Source of the DNA: Burkholderia mayonis
Lineage (GTDB): Bacteria > Pseudomonadota > Gammaproteobacteria > Burkholderiales > Burkholderiaceae
Assembly: GCF_001523745.2 (NCBI RefSeq)
Contig: NZ_CP013387.1
Span: 2,232,001 to 2,296,000, forward strand
Length of the DNA: 64,000 bases
Direction: 5' to 3'
The position numbers and the translations under genes were made by a program. Below are positions 16,801-25,162 of the stretch, in pieces (within the stretch, counting starts at the first letter, position 1; each line of letters begins with the position of its first letter). The notes beneath the pieces are model-generated. The model was not told where the DNA came from and searched no databases. It saw only the letters and a list, made by a program, of their open reading frames with translations.

Positions 16801-17229
16801 TCACTCGAAGCTGAAGCGCAAATCCTTGACGACGGGCTCCTTGCCCCAGTTGAACGAGCACACGCGTCCGGTTTCGAGGCTCACCGCGTCCGCGCCCTTG
16901 CCCTGCGTCTCGCTGATCGGCTGGCAACCGCCCGAAATAGTGACGGTCGGCGTGCCCTGCTTCGACAGCGGAAACTCGATCGCGCCGTCCTCTGGCACCG
17001 TGTGCGTGAGCGCGACCTTCTCGACGTAGTCGTCGGGCAGCATGAAGATCGGCGAATCGTCAACCCACAGCGTGTAGTAGTCGTGCTTGAACGGCGTCTG
17101 CTCGACACACATCTTCGACGTGTGCGCGCCTAGCTTCTGGGTTTGGCACAGCGGCGCGGCGACGCAGACCGAACCTGCGGCGAGCAGCGGCACGAGCGCC
17201 GCCCAGCTTTTCTGGGTTGTTCTTTTCAT
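16801..17229 (-). CDS. Small secreted protein of unknown function
   Basis: The 142-residue protein has a Sec signal peptide (residues 1-24, cut near VCVAA). The mature part has four cysteines (in PLCQTQ, SKMCVEQ, SGGCQPI, GRVCSFN), which could form two disulfides in the periplasm. I do not recognise the family. ATG 17229 places the signal at the N-terminus; the open frame upstream is not signal-like and no strong ribosome site helps the choice. The stop faces the terminator at 16630. Confidence 0.7.
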   Translation of the reverse strand: MKRTTQKSWAALVPLLAAGSVCVAAPLCQTQKLGAHTSKMCVEQTPFKHDYYTLWVDDSPIFMLPDDYVEKVALTHTVPEDGAIEFPLSKQGTPTVTISGGCQPISETQGKGADAVSLETGRVCSFNWGKEPVVKDLRFSFE

Positions 17230-17586
17230 GTTCGACTCGAAAAGGAATGGCGGGAGGAAGTCATGCCGTTTCGCACGACGCCGCATGCGCTCTCAGGGCC
17301 GCGCACGGCGACCGCTATCTTACAAACGATCGTCAGCGAACAGAAGAGGGGCGTGGGGGCTCGGATGCGGTGAGCGGTGAGCGGTGAGCGGTGAGCGGTG
17401 AGCGGTGAGCAGCGGGCGGCGGGCGGCGGGCGGCGGGCGGCGGGCGGCGGGCGGCGGGCAGCGGGCAGCGGGCAGCGGGCAGCGGGCAGCGGGCAGCAAA
17501 GTTAGTCGAGCTTACCGAGCACGTCGACCCGCTCGACTCCACGCGAACTGCCCCGCGCCGCCGATTCTCCCGCCCGCGCGCCGCGC
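17230..17586. other. Gap with three adjacent heptamer arrays
   Basis: The gap between two minus-strand genes holds the arrays at 17367-17495. The rest shows no gene. The promoter of the small secreted protein should lie in 17235-17360. Confidence 0.5.
17367..17495. repeat. Compound heptamer array, three related units of 6 copies each
   Basis: GCGGTGA occurs six times (17367-17408), then after GCA the unit GCGGGCG occurs six times (17412-17453), then GCGGGCA six times (17454-17495). All copies are exact. The units differ by one or two bases, so they look like successive homogenised blocks of one array. Confidence 0.92.
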
Positions 17587-19683
17587 TCAGAATGTCGTGC
17601 GCATCCCGACCGTCACGCTGCGCCCGCCTTGCGGCGCGATGTTTCGCACAACCGAGCTCGCGTAACGGATGTCCTGATTGGTCAGGTTGTCGCCGCGCAA
17701 ATAGGCGAGCCAGTTCGTCGCGCCGACGCGGAACTTGTACGTCAGCACGACGCCAAGCGACGTGTAGCCGTCAGTCGCGAGATCGTTGTCGGGCACGCGG
17801 TGCTGCGCCCACGCGTGCGTGACCTGCGCACGCGCGCCGAACGGCCCGTAGCCGTAATCGGCCGCGAGCGTCGCGCGCAGCGGCGCGATCCGCGGCAGCG
17901 GCTCCCCGGTGTCCGCGTTGCGCGCATGCGTGTAGTCGGCCGTCAGTTCGAGGTCGACGCGATGCCCGCGCTTCTCGAACGCGCGCCACTTGCCTTCGAG
18001 CTCGACACCGTAGAATTCCGCGCGCACGCCGCGATAGACGGCCTCGCGCAGCGCGTCGTCGGCGCCGGCCGCGACGGGCGCGCCTTCGTCGTCGACGAGC
18101 CGCCCGGTATCGTATTCGGCGAGGTAGTTCCGGAAGCGGCTGTAGAACACGCCGACGCTGCCGCGGTTCGGCCCGCTCGCGTAGCGCAGCGCGAGATCGG
18201 TCGACACCGCCTTCTCCTTCTGCGCATCCGGCAGGCCGATCAGGTACTGCCCCGTCGCGCCGTGCGGGCCGTTCGCGTACAGCTCGTAGAACGTCGGCGC
18301 GCGCTCCGTGTACGACACGTTGCCCGCGAACGACCACGCGGGCGCGAGCTGGTACAGCGCGCCCGCCGACACGCTGCCCGCGTTGAAGTCGCGCCCGCGC
18401 GCGAAGGCGAACTTGTCGTCGCCGTTCGCGCTCGGGTCGAGCCGCACATGCTCGATCCGCGCGCCGGCAGTGAGCTTCAGCGCGTCGGTCGCCTGCCATT
18501 CCTCGAGACCGAACAGCGCGACGCTCGTCGTGCGCGTCGTCGGTGCGAGCGCTTCGCCGCCGAGCGCGGAGAACGTGTTTTGGCCGACCTGCACGCCGAG
18601 CGCGCCTTCGAACGGACCGACCTTGCGGTGCCGCGCCTCGACGCGCGCCTCGTAGCCGTGGTTGCGGAACGTCGTGCCGGTCACGCCGTCCTCGATTTCC
18701 TTGTGCAGATAGTTCGTGTAGCCGAAGTCGAATTTCAGCTGCGAAAGCGGACCGCGCAGATTGCGCACCTCCGACGCGACCGCGACGCGCTCCTGACGCA
18801 TCTGCAGCCGAGCGTCGGTTTCGGCGACCGAGCCGTAGTTCGATTCGTAGCCGCTGTACGACGCGCCGACGTAGCCGTCGGCCCACGTGTACGAGCCGCC
18901 CGCCGCGCCGCCATAGCGGCGGCCGTCGCTGTTCGGCAGCTTGCCGTACGGCTCGCTCGCGTCTTCGCCGTCGAGCGCGCGCTGGCGCGCCGAATGCGCG
19001 AAGCCCGGAATCCTCAGTTCGTCGGTCTCGCGGCCGAACGCGTCCAGGTGGAACGCGAAGCGGCCGTTGCCGCCCTCGACGAGCGCCGCGCCCGCGCGCG
19101 CGTTGTTCGCACCGCCATAGCTCGCGTCGACCGCCCCGGTGACGCCCGTGATCGCTTCGCGCGGAATCCGGTTGTCGATCGTATTGACGACGCCGCCGAC
19201 CGCATTGCCGCCATACAGCAGCGCCGCCGGCCCGCGCACGATCTCAATGCGCTCGACGGTGAGCGGATCCTGCGGCACCGCGTGGTCGTACGACAGCGAC
19301 GACGCGTCATACGCGGCGACACCGTTCTGCAGCAGGCGGATGCGGTCGCCGTCCATGCCCCGGATGATCGGGCGGCCGACGAGCGGGCCGTAGGTCGTCG
19401 TCGACACGCCGGGCAGGCCGTTCAGCGTATCGCCGAGCGAATCGGTGCCGCGCAGCGTCAGCGCGTCGCCGGACAGCGACGCGGTCGGCGACGTGAGCGC
19501 CGACGCGCCGAGCGGATTGGCGGTCACGAAGATCGGCGCGAGCGTCGTTGCCGGCGGCGCGTTCGACGGACGGTCGGCAGACGGCGCGCTCGTCTCGCCG
19601 TGCGCGAGGCTCGCGGCGAGCAACAGCGACAAGGGATGCAGCCTGCGAACAAAAGGCGGCGCGATACGTCGGTGGTCATCCAT
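17587..19683 (-). CDS. TonB-dependent outer-membrane receptor, ZnuD-like
   Basis: The protein of 698 residues has a signal peptide (LSLLLAASLAHGE), a plug domain with LRGTDSLGDTLNGLPGVSTT, GRPIIRGMDGDRIRLLQNG and IEIVRGPAALLYGGNAVGGV, and a 22-strand barrel ending in aromatic TVGMRTTF. The plug resembles ZnuD-type receptors for zinc, including a histidine-containing loop SYDHAVPQ. Such receptors import metal across the outer membrane with TonB energy. Two candidate Zur operators upstream support zinc control. I chose ATG 19683; ATG 19740 is possible but would place the start within ten bases of the nearer palindrome. It could instead carry another metal or a metallophore. Confidence 0.85.
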   Translation of the reverse strand: MDDHRRIAPPFVRRLHPLSLLLAASLAHGETSAPSADRPSNAPPATTLAPIFVTANPLGASALTSPTASLSGDALTLRGTDSLGDTLNGLPGVSTTTYGPLVGRPIIRGMDGDRIRLLQNGVAAYDASSLSYDHAVPQDPLTVERIEIVRGPAALLYGGNAVGGVVNTIDNRIPREAITGVTGAVDASYGGANNARAGAALVEGGNGRFAFHLDAFGRETDELRIPGFAHSARQRALDGEDASEPYGKLPNSDGRRYGGAAGGSYTWADGYVGASYSGYESNYGSVAETDARLQMRQERVAVASEVRNLRGPLSQLKFDFGYTNYLHKEIEDGVTGTTFRNHGYEARVEARHRKVGPFEGALGVQVGQNTFSALGGEALAPTTRTTSVALFGLEEWQATDALKLTAGARIEHVRLDPSANGDDKFAFARGRDFNAGSVSAGALYQLAPAWSFAGNVSYTERAPTFYELYANGPHGATGQYLIGLPDAQKEKAVSTDLALRYASGPNRGSVGVFYSRFRNYLAEYDTGRLVDDEGAPVAAGADDALREAVYRGVRAEFYGVELEGKWRAFEKRGHRVDLELTADYTHARNADTGEPLPRIAPLRATLAADYGYGPFGARAQVTHAWAQHRVPDNDLATDGYTSLGVVLTYKFRVGATNWLAYLRGDNLTNQDIRYASSVVRNIAPQGGRSVTVGMRTTF

Positions 19684-19747
19684 TGCGGTAATCGGTGTGG
19701 TGTTGTCGGGGTGAACGGGATCACGGGTCGAGTCGCGCATTGCATGA

Positions 19748-19765
19748 GAAACGATATAACGTATC
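19748..19765. promoter_or_regulatory. Candidate Zur-type operator A
   Basis: GAAACGATATAACGTATC is an imperfect palindrome 65 bases before the receptor start. It matches operator B (read on the other strand) at 16 of 18 positions. The AT-rich core with flanking GA/TC resembles Zur boxes of proteobacteria. Confidence 0.55.
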
Positions 19766-19865
19766 AATTTGTGCGTGCACGATGACCCGTAGCGAAACGC
19801 ATCGGCAGTTCGTCGACGAGCGCGGCGATGCAGTTCCGGCCAGCGAGCGAGCATGCGATGGATTG

Positions 19866-19883
19866 GATATGTTATATCATTTC
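19866..19883. promoter_or_regulatory. Candidate Zur-type operator B
   Basis: GATATGTTATATCATTTC is the second copy of the palindrome, in opposite orientation to operator A and about 118 bases from it centre to centre. It lies between the receptor and the exporter genes and could control either or both. Confidence 0.55.
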
Positions 19884-20243
19884 ATTTTTTGTAACAAATC
19901 CCTTACGGCGCGGATGGGCGGCGCTGAATCGTCGGCACCCCGCTGTTTTGCACGGCCTCGGCGTTCCCCTTCGTCGCCGGGCCGGCTCGTTCCGAGCGCT
20001 TCGCTCGCCCGCATCTCATTGCATCTCATTTCACGCCGCCGCGCTGCCGACGCCTTTTCGACGTCCGCCCGCACACGCAAAACCCATGCGTGGATCACGG
20101 GCCCGACCGCGCCGCAGACTCGCCGCATCGAACGCCGGATGCTTGCGCCGCCCGCCGTCGAGGGCGTGCGCCGTCCGGGTCGCTCGCGTCGACGTGGTAT
20201 CGTCGAGCGCTCGCAAACCGACAAAATCCTTTCAGCTTCACGC

Positions 20244-21455
20244 ATGCATCCTTTCCGCTCGATCCTCCCGCTGGCCCTGTTGACGGCCGTCGGGCTCCTC
20301 GCGACCGACCTCTACCTCCCCGCCGTGCCGTCGCTGCCGCAGCAGCTCGGCGGCTCGATCGAAAGCGCGCAGGCGACGCTCGCCGTGTTCTCGGCCGCGC
20401 TCGCCGTCTCGCAGCTCGTCTGGGGCGCCGCCGCCGACCGCTTCGGATACCGCCGCACGCTCGCGTTCGCGGTGCTGCTGCAACTCGCCGCAGGCGCCGT
20501 CTGCGCGCTCGCGCCGTCGATGGGCGTGCTGATCGGCGCGCGCGCCGTGCAAGGCTTCGGCGTCGGTGCGGCGACGGTCATCGTCCCCGCGATCGTCAGA
20601 CAGTCGTTCGGCGACGGCGGCGCGGTCCGCGCACTCGCATGGCTCGGCATCATCGAGAGCGCGGTGCCGGGGCTCGCCCCCGTCGTCGGCGCGGCGCTGC
20701 TCGTCGTCGCCGACTGGCGGATGAGCTTCTGGATCATCGTCGCGCTTTCGGTCGTCGCGGCGCCGCTCGTGTTCCGCGTCATTCCCGCCGCTTCGTCGAC
20801 GCACGCGCCTGCACGCGCGGACGCGGGCAGGCGCGCGGGCGGCTATCGGCATCTGCTGCGCTCGCCCGTCTACCTCGGCTACGCGCTGGGTCACGCGCTG
20901 TGCTTCGCCGCGCTGCTCGCGTTCGTCGCGAGCGCGCCGCAGGTCGTCGAGATCTGGCTCGGCGCGGGGCCATCGACGTTCAGCCTGATGCAGGCCTGCG
21001 GCGTCGCGGCGTTCATGCTGACCGCGTCGCGCAGCGGCAGATGGTCCGACGCATTCGGCCTCGACCGGATCATCTCGCTTGGCGCGCTGCTGCAGCTCGC
21101 AGCGGCGGCCGCGTTCCTGCTGCTCGCCCATCTCGCGCTGCGCTCGACGGCGCTCGTCGTTGCGTCATGGATGCTGTTCTGCGGGTCGCTCGGCTTGCGC
21201 GGGCCGGCGTCGATGGCGCGTGCGCTCGCGGCCGAGCCGTCGATCGCCGGACGCGCCGCCGGGCTGCTGATGTTCTTCGGCCTCAGCGCCGCCGCGCTCG
21301 CGACGCAGGCGGTTGCGCCGTTCCTGCATCTCGGGCTCGCGCCCGTCGCGTGGATGTGCACGGGCTTCACGCTCGCGAGCGGCGCTGTGATCCTGTGGGG
21401 AATCGCGATGCGACGGAAGCACGGCGACGTCGCGGCGGGGTCGGCCGCGCGATGA
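20244..21455 (+). CDS. Bcr/CflA family multidrug MFS exporter
   Basis: The 403-residue protein has twelve predicted membrane helices and Bcr/CflA features: the start ALLTAVGLLATDLYLPAVPS, motif A GAAADRFGYRRTL after helix 2, and RAVQGFGVGAATVIVPAIVR in helix 4. Such drug:H+ antiporters of the inner membrane export bicyclomycin, chloramphenicol or related compounds; the substrate here is unknown. ATG 20244 gives the family-typical N-terminus MHPFRSILPL; the frame is open upstream but the added part is arginine-rich and not conserved in form. It is divergent from the ZnuD-like receptor. Confidence 0.9.
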   Translation: MHPFRSILPLALLTAVGLLATDLYLPAVPSLPQQLGGSIESAQATLAVFSAALAVSQLVWGAAADRFGYRRTLAFAVLLQLAAGAVCALAPSMGVLIGARAVQGFGVGAATVIVPAIVRQSFGDGGAVRALAWLGIIESAVPGLAPVVGAALLVVADWRMSFWIIVALSVVAAPLVFRVIPAASSTHAPARADAGRRAGGYRHLLRSPVYLGYALGHALCFAALLAFVASAPQVVEIWLGAGPSTFSLMQACGVAAFMLTASRSGRWSDAFGLDRIISLGALLQLAAAAAFLLLAHLALRSTALVVASWMLFCGSLGLRGPASMARALAAEPSIAGRAAGLLMFFGLSAAALATQAVAPFLHLGLAPVAWMCTGFTLASGAVILWGIAMRRKHGDVAAGSAAR

Positions 21456-21691
21456 AAGTGGCGCGAGCGGCGGAAAAGCCGTGCGGGTGCGTCGGAAGCA
21501 GCGACGTCGGTGCGCAGCGTGCGCACGACGCTGTCGGCCGCGCAGGTCGGCGCGATGACGCATCAAGGCGCCTATGAGTCGAAGCCCCAAGGTCTCGAAT
21601 GCGCAAAGCCTCGCAGCATTCGAAACAGTTGCTGTTGAAATCGCTACGCAGTCGAAGCAGTTGAAGCCTTCGAAGCAGGCGTGAGACAACA

Positions 21692-21736
21692 AATCCAGCT
21701 AATCCAGCTAATCCAGCTAATCCAGCTAATCCAGCG
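21692..21736. repeat. Nonamer array AATCCAGCT, 5 copies
   Basis: Four exact copies and a fifth with its last base changed. The array lies between the exporter gene and the candidate small RNA. Confidence 0.9.
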
Positions 21737-21795
21737 CCGGCAGCATATCGAACACCCCGCTGTAACGAACGGTAAGTTGGCTTAATTTGCCGAAA

Positions 21796-21824
21796 TTGAC
21801 TTGGTTCAGCCGTTTCTCAACAAT
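21796..21824 (+). promoter_or_regulatory. Sigma-70-like promoter of the candidate small RNA
   Basis: TTGACT and AACAAT are separated by 17 bases. The -35 matches the consensus at five of six positions and the -10 at four. A transcript would start near 21831. Confidence 0.5.
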
Positions 21825-21830
21825 GAACAC

Positions 21831-21954
21831 TGCTTAGGATGCCGTGCCTTCCCTTCTCGCGACGCGCGGCGCGCCAAAGCGGCCAGACCCCAGTCATGTT
21901 CCCCCTGACTGGGATTTCCGCGCCACGGACGGCAAGCCTCCGTGGCGTCTTTTT
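21831..21954 (+). ncRNA. Candidate small RNA with intrinsic terminator
   Basis: From a promoter-like sequence the plus strand runs about 125 bases through a CCAGTCA/TGACTGG hairpin (21890-21912) and then a strong terminator (CGCCACGGA with TCCGTGGCG, 21921-21947) followed by TCTTTTT. There is no ribosome site with an open frame of note. No gene follows on this strand, so a riboswitch leader is unlikely. I do not recognise the RNA family. Confidence 0.5.
21921..21954 (+). terminator. Intrinsic terminator
   Basis: A 9-bp stem extended by GGC/GCC around an AA loop, with one bulged base, ends directly in TCTTTTT. The form is classical. Confidence 0.85.
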
Positions 21955-22224
21955 GTCGGCATGCGTCCGGCCCGTTACGGTGCATCGCGTCGGCGATTTC
22001 GCAGTCGGTTCGTCGCATGCGACGCCAACATTGCACATCAATGCCCTTGCGTGCCACGATCCGGCGCGCTTCCGCCTGGCGCCGCATCCTGCGCGCCACG
22101 ATCAGCGCACGGCAACGCGCCACATGCGCCGCACGCGCATCCGGTCCGCTCACCTTGCATGCGAGACGTGCATTGCGCCGCAAGCCCCGCGTGCCGCGGC
22201 ACACCCGCCGCGCGTATCCGGCAA

Positions 22225-22510
22225 TCACGCCGCGTCGACCGCCTCGGCCGCGTGACGCATCCGCACGAAGTTCGCGCAGCAGGCGACGCCGGCGAAAGCG
22301 CTGTCCACCCACAGCGCGACGATCGCGACCGTTGCGCCCGCGGCGGTGAAACATGCGGCGACGAACGCCGCGCCCGTCGTCTGGCCGATCAGGCGCGCGG
22401 TCGTAATGATGCCGCTCGCCGCAGCGGTGCGTTCCTGCGGCTGGGCCGCCATCAGCACGGTTATGTACGGCGACTGGAAGAGCCCGAAGCCCGCGCCGCA
22501 GACGGCGGGC
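22225..22510 (-). pseudogene. C-terminal remnant of a DHA2-type MFS transporter
   Basis: About 95 codons encode the end of a 14-helix EmrB/QacA-type exporter: GFGLFQSPYITVLMAAQP, then RTAAASGIITTARLIGQTTG, then two hydrophobic segments. The first eleven or so helices are missing and the upstream sequence in this frame is unrelated. It is a remnant of a deleted gene. A plain non-functional remnant is more likely than a short protein. Confidence 0.75.
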
Positions 22511-22951
22511 CGCCACGCGATGTCGATGCTCGTCGCGTGCGCGGATGTCCCGAAGAGTGAGAAGACGCGGACGGCGGTTCGACGCAACGCCCCGCCGCCT
22601 CCGGCAGGAAGCGCGAAATCGTCGCGGGCGGGCGGCCGCCCGTTGCATTGCGAAGGCCCGCACGACTTCGATCGTGCGCGTCGTGGCAGACCGGCTTCCG
22701 GCGAAGCGACAGCATAAATCCGGCGCGTGCCCGCGGCGAACGACCGACGACGACGCGACAGTCACGCTGTCGCACGGCGCACGCACGGCGCGCCGGATGC
22801 GGACGTTCGCGCAAACGACGGCCACGCGCAACGTCGGCGACCGCTCCGCTCGCCCGCCTCGCGCGATCGACTGGCAGTACGCGTCGCGCCCGGTCCGACA
22901 TCGCGCGCGGCTCGGCACCGCACGCTTGCGCCGACGCCTCGCGCTGCCGCA
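22511..22951. other. Gap between MFS remnant and MDR reductase gene
   Basis: About 440 bases in which I see no gene or clear signal. Part of it may be the remains of the deleted transporter locus. Confidence 0.4.
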
Positions 22952-23968
22952 TCACGCCTGCGGATCGACCCGCAGCACGAGCTTGCCCCGATGACTGCCG
23001 TCGAACAGCCGGTTCAGCACGTCGGGCGCGTTGGTCAGTCCATCGACGACGGTTTCCTCCGCCTTCAACCGGCCGTCGCGCAACCAGCCCGCGAGCGTCG
23101 CGACCGCTTCGCGGCCCTTCCGGTAATCGAGAATCAAGAAGCCGCGCATCGTCAGCCGCTTCGCGATCAGCACACTGACGTCGTCGGACGGGCGGCCGCT
23201 GTTGTAGTTCGCGATCACGCCGCACAGTGCGACGCGCCCGCCGATCACCATCCGCGACAGCACCGCGCGCATGATCTCGCCGCCGACGTTCTCGAAGTTC
23301 ACGTGCACGCCGCCGGGCGTCGCGTCCTTCAGCGCGCGCTTCCAGTCGTCGGCCTTGTAGTCGACGGCCGCGTCGAAGCCGAGCACCTCGGTCAGATAGC
23401 GGCACTTGTCCGCGCCGCCCGCGATCCCGACGACGCGCGCACCATGGATCTTGCCGATCTGTCCCGCGACGGCGCCCACCGACCCCGCCGCCGCCGACAC
23501 GACGAGCGTCTCGCCCGGCTGCACCGGCGCGATCTCGGTCAGCCCGTAGTACGCCGTGAGCCCGCTCATCCCGCATGCGCCGAGGAGGCGCGGCAGCGGC
23601 AGGCCCAGCGCGGCGGGCAGCTTCGTGTACTGCGCGGACTCGTCGGCGCGCACGTGCGCGTAGTCCTGCCAGCCGACGAGCCCCTGCACCAGATCGCCCG
23701 CGGCGAAGCCCGGCGCGTTCGACGCGACGACGCGCCCGATGCCGAGCGCGCGCATCACGTCGCCGATCGCGACGGGCGGCAGGTATTGCGGGATGTCGCT
23801 CATCCAGACGCGATTGGTCGGATCCATCGACAGATACAGCACGCGCACGAGCATCTCGCCCGGCCCGAGCGCCGGCAGCGGCGCTTCGACGAGCGTGAAA
23901 TGCTCCTGGCCGACGCGCCCGTCGGGGCGCGCCTTCAGACGCAACTGGCGATTGACGGATGTGGACAT
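22952..23968 (-). CDS. NADP-dependent MDR-family oxidoreductase (CurA/PTGR-like)
   Basis: The 338-residue enzyme belongs to the zinc-free medium-chain reductases that reduce enones, as in CurA and prostaglandin reductase. Visible features are VLYLSMDPTNRVWMSD near residue 50, MSGLTAYYGLTEI, the nucleotide-binding VSAAAGSVGAVAGQIGKIHG near 160, GADKCRYL, and YKADDWKRAL. There are no zinc-ligand cysteines. ATG 23968 has a GAAGGTGA ribosome site; the open frame upstream runs into a repeat array. It may belong to the operon that starts with the acyl-CoA dehydrogenase, but a 330-base gap with the repeat separates it from the SDR gene. A role in reducing unsaturated intermediates of that pathway is inference. 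Confidence 0.9.
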   Translation of the reverse strand: MSTSVNRQLRLKARPDGRVGQEHFTLVEAPLPALGPGEMLVRVLYLSMDPTNRVWMSDIPQYLPPVAIGDVMRALGIGRVVASNAPGFAAGDLVQGLVGWQDYAHVRADESAQYTKLPAALGLPLPRLLGACGMSGLTAYYGLTEIAPVQPGETLVVSAAAGSVGAVAGQIGKIHGARVVGIAGGADKCRYLTEVLGFDAAVDYKADDWKRALKDATPGGVHVNFENVGGEIMRAVLSRMVIGGRVALCGVIANYNSGRPSDDVSVLIAKRLTMRGFLILDYRKGREAVATLAGWLRDGRLKAEETVVDGLTNAPDVLNRLFDGSHRGKLVLRVDPQA

Positions 23969-24298
23969 GGACGTCACCTTCAGGATTTCGATGATTTCGA
24001 TGAGTGGAAAGATGCGGGGGCGCGCGAACGTTGCGAGCGCGCCGCTGTCGCATTGCCGCGATCCGCGATCCGCGATCCGCGATCCGCGATCCGCGATCCG
24101 CGATCCGCGATCCGCGATCCGCGATCCGCGATCCGCGATCCGCGATCCGCGATCCGCGATCCGCGATCCGCGATCCGCGATCCGCGATCCGCGATCCGCG
24201 ATCCGCGATCCGCGATCCGCGATCCGCGAGCTACGCCGCCGGGATTCTTCAACGCCGACGGCGTCGCAAGAAACCGCCGCCCGCGCATGCACACGATT
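23969..24298. other. Gap between reductase and SDR gene, mostly repeat
   Basis: Over half of this gap is the CCGCGAT array. I see no gene. The reductase promoter, if separate from the SDR operon, should lie in 23970-24055. Confidence 0.5.
24056..24229. repeat. Heptamer array CCGCGAT, about 25 copies
   Basis: Twenty-four exact copies plus six bases of another form the longest array in the window. The unit carries the GATC-like ATCCGCG step repeatedly. It sits between two genes read in the same direction. Perfect identity of all copies points to recent expansion or active length change. Confidence 0.95.
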
Positions 24299-25090
24299 TC
24301 AGACTGCGCACATCCCGCCGTCGATCACGAGCTCCGCGCCCGTCACGTAGCGGCTCTCGTCGGATGCGAGATAGACGGCCGCATACGCGACGTCGTCCGG
24401 CTCGCCGAGCCTGCGCATCGGCACGCCGCGCGCGAGCTTGCGCGCCGCCTCCTTCTCGCCGAGCTGCTGGACGAGCGGCGCGACGATGCCCGTCATGATG
24501 AACGACGGATGGATCGAGTTGCAGCGCACGTCGGTCTGCCGGCGCGCGCAGTCGATCGCGATCGACTTCGTCAGCGACGCGACCGCCGCCTTCGACGCGT
24601 TGTACGCGGTGTAGTCGGGCTCCTGCTTGAACGCGGCGACCGACGAGATGTTGACGATCGACGCGGGCGCGCCCGCCTCCAGATAAGGCAGCGCGTGCTT
24701 CGTGCCGAGCACGATGCTCTCGACGTTGATCGCCATCACGCGCCGCCATTCGCCGCGCTCGATCTGCCCGATCGCGCCGAACGAGCCGACGCCCGCGTTG
24801 TGCACGAGCACCGACAGCCCGCCCAGCGCGTCGTTCGCCTGCGCGAGCCGCGACTCCCATTGCGCTTCGTCGGCGACGTCCTGCACGGCCGCCCACGCGA
24901 TCCGCTCGCCCGCCGCTTCGTTCAGCTCGGCCGCGAACGCGTCGAGCACCGCCGCGTCGACGATGTCGGTCAGGAACACTTTCGCGCCCTGCTCGGCCAT
25001 CCGCCGCGCGATCGCGCGCCCGAGGCCGCCCGCCGCGCCGGTGATGAACGCGCGCTTGCCGGCGAGCCGCGGCGTCAAGTTCTTCGTCAT
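24299..25090 (-). CDS. Short-chain dehydrogenase/reductase
   Basis: The 263-residue enzyme is a classical SDR: TGAAGGLG cofactor motif near residue 18, HNAGVG near 93, catalytic serine in SIVNISSVAA near 143, YxxxK in YTAYNASKAA near 160, and a final GAELVIDGGMCAV. An aspartate after strand 2 (LTDIVD) favours NAD. It would oxidise a hydroxyl to a ketone or the reverse. ATG 25090 has an AGGAGT ribosome site. It is the fifth gene of the operon begun by the acyl-CoA dehydrogenase and could act on its hydroxyacyl-CoA product; the exact substrate is not readable. Confidence 0.92.
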   Translation of the reverse strand: MTKNLTPRLAGKRAFITGAAGGLGRAIARRMAEQGAKVFLTDIVDAAVLDAFAAELNEAAGERIAWAAVQDVADEAQWESRLAQANDALGGLSVLVHNAGVGSFGAIGQIERGEWRRVMAINVESIVLGTKHALPYLEAGAPASIVNISSVAAFKQEPDYTAYNASKAAVASLTKSIAIDCARRQTDVRCNSIHPSFIMTGIVAPLVQQLGEKEAARKLARGVPMRRLGEPDDVAYAAVYLASDESRYVTGAELVIDGGMCAV

Positions 25091-25162
25091 GAACACTCCT
25101 GGTCGTTTCGATGTTCGCGCGCACGCGCGAAGCATGATGTGCGATGCGTGCGCGCTCCGCCG

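Larger units (their letters stand above)
19684..20243. promoter_or_regulatory. Divergent regulatory region, receptor and MFS exporter
   Basis: This 560-base gap holds two near-identical 18-bp palindromes in AT-rich surroundings (19745-19775 and 19860-19900). No gene is visible; the plus-strand open frame that crosses it is only the upstream extension of the exporter frame. Confidence 0.6.
21456..22224. other. Gap with nonamer array and candidate small RNA
   Basis: About 770 bases after the exporter. It holds the AATCCAGCT array and, on the plus strand, a promoter-like sequence followed by two hairpins and a T-run. A peptide fragment around 21510-21580 faintly resembles a GyrI-like domain but is too short to call. 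Confidence 0.5.

Noticed and set aside
21500..21620. Short peptide VRSVRTTLSAAQVGAMTHQGAYES resembling part of a GyrI-like domain
   Set aside because: Only about 25 residues look similar, there is no start or domain context, and the frame then turns into unrelated sequence.
24056..24229. Possible CRISPR array from many regular repeats
   Set aside because: The unit is only seven bases with no spacers, so it is a simple tandem array.
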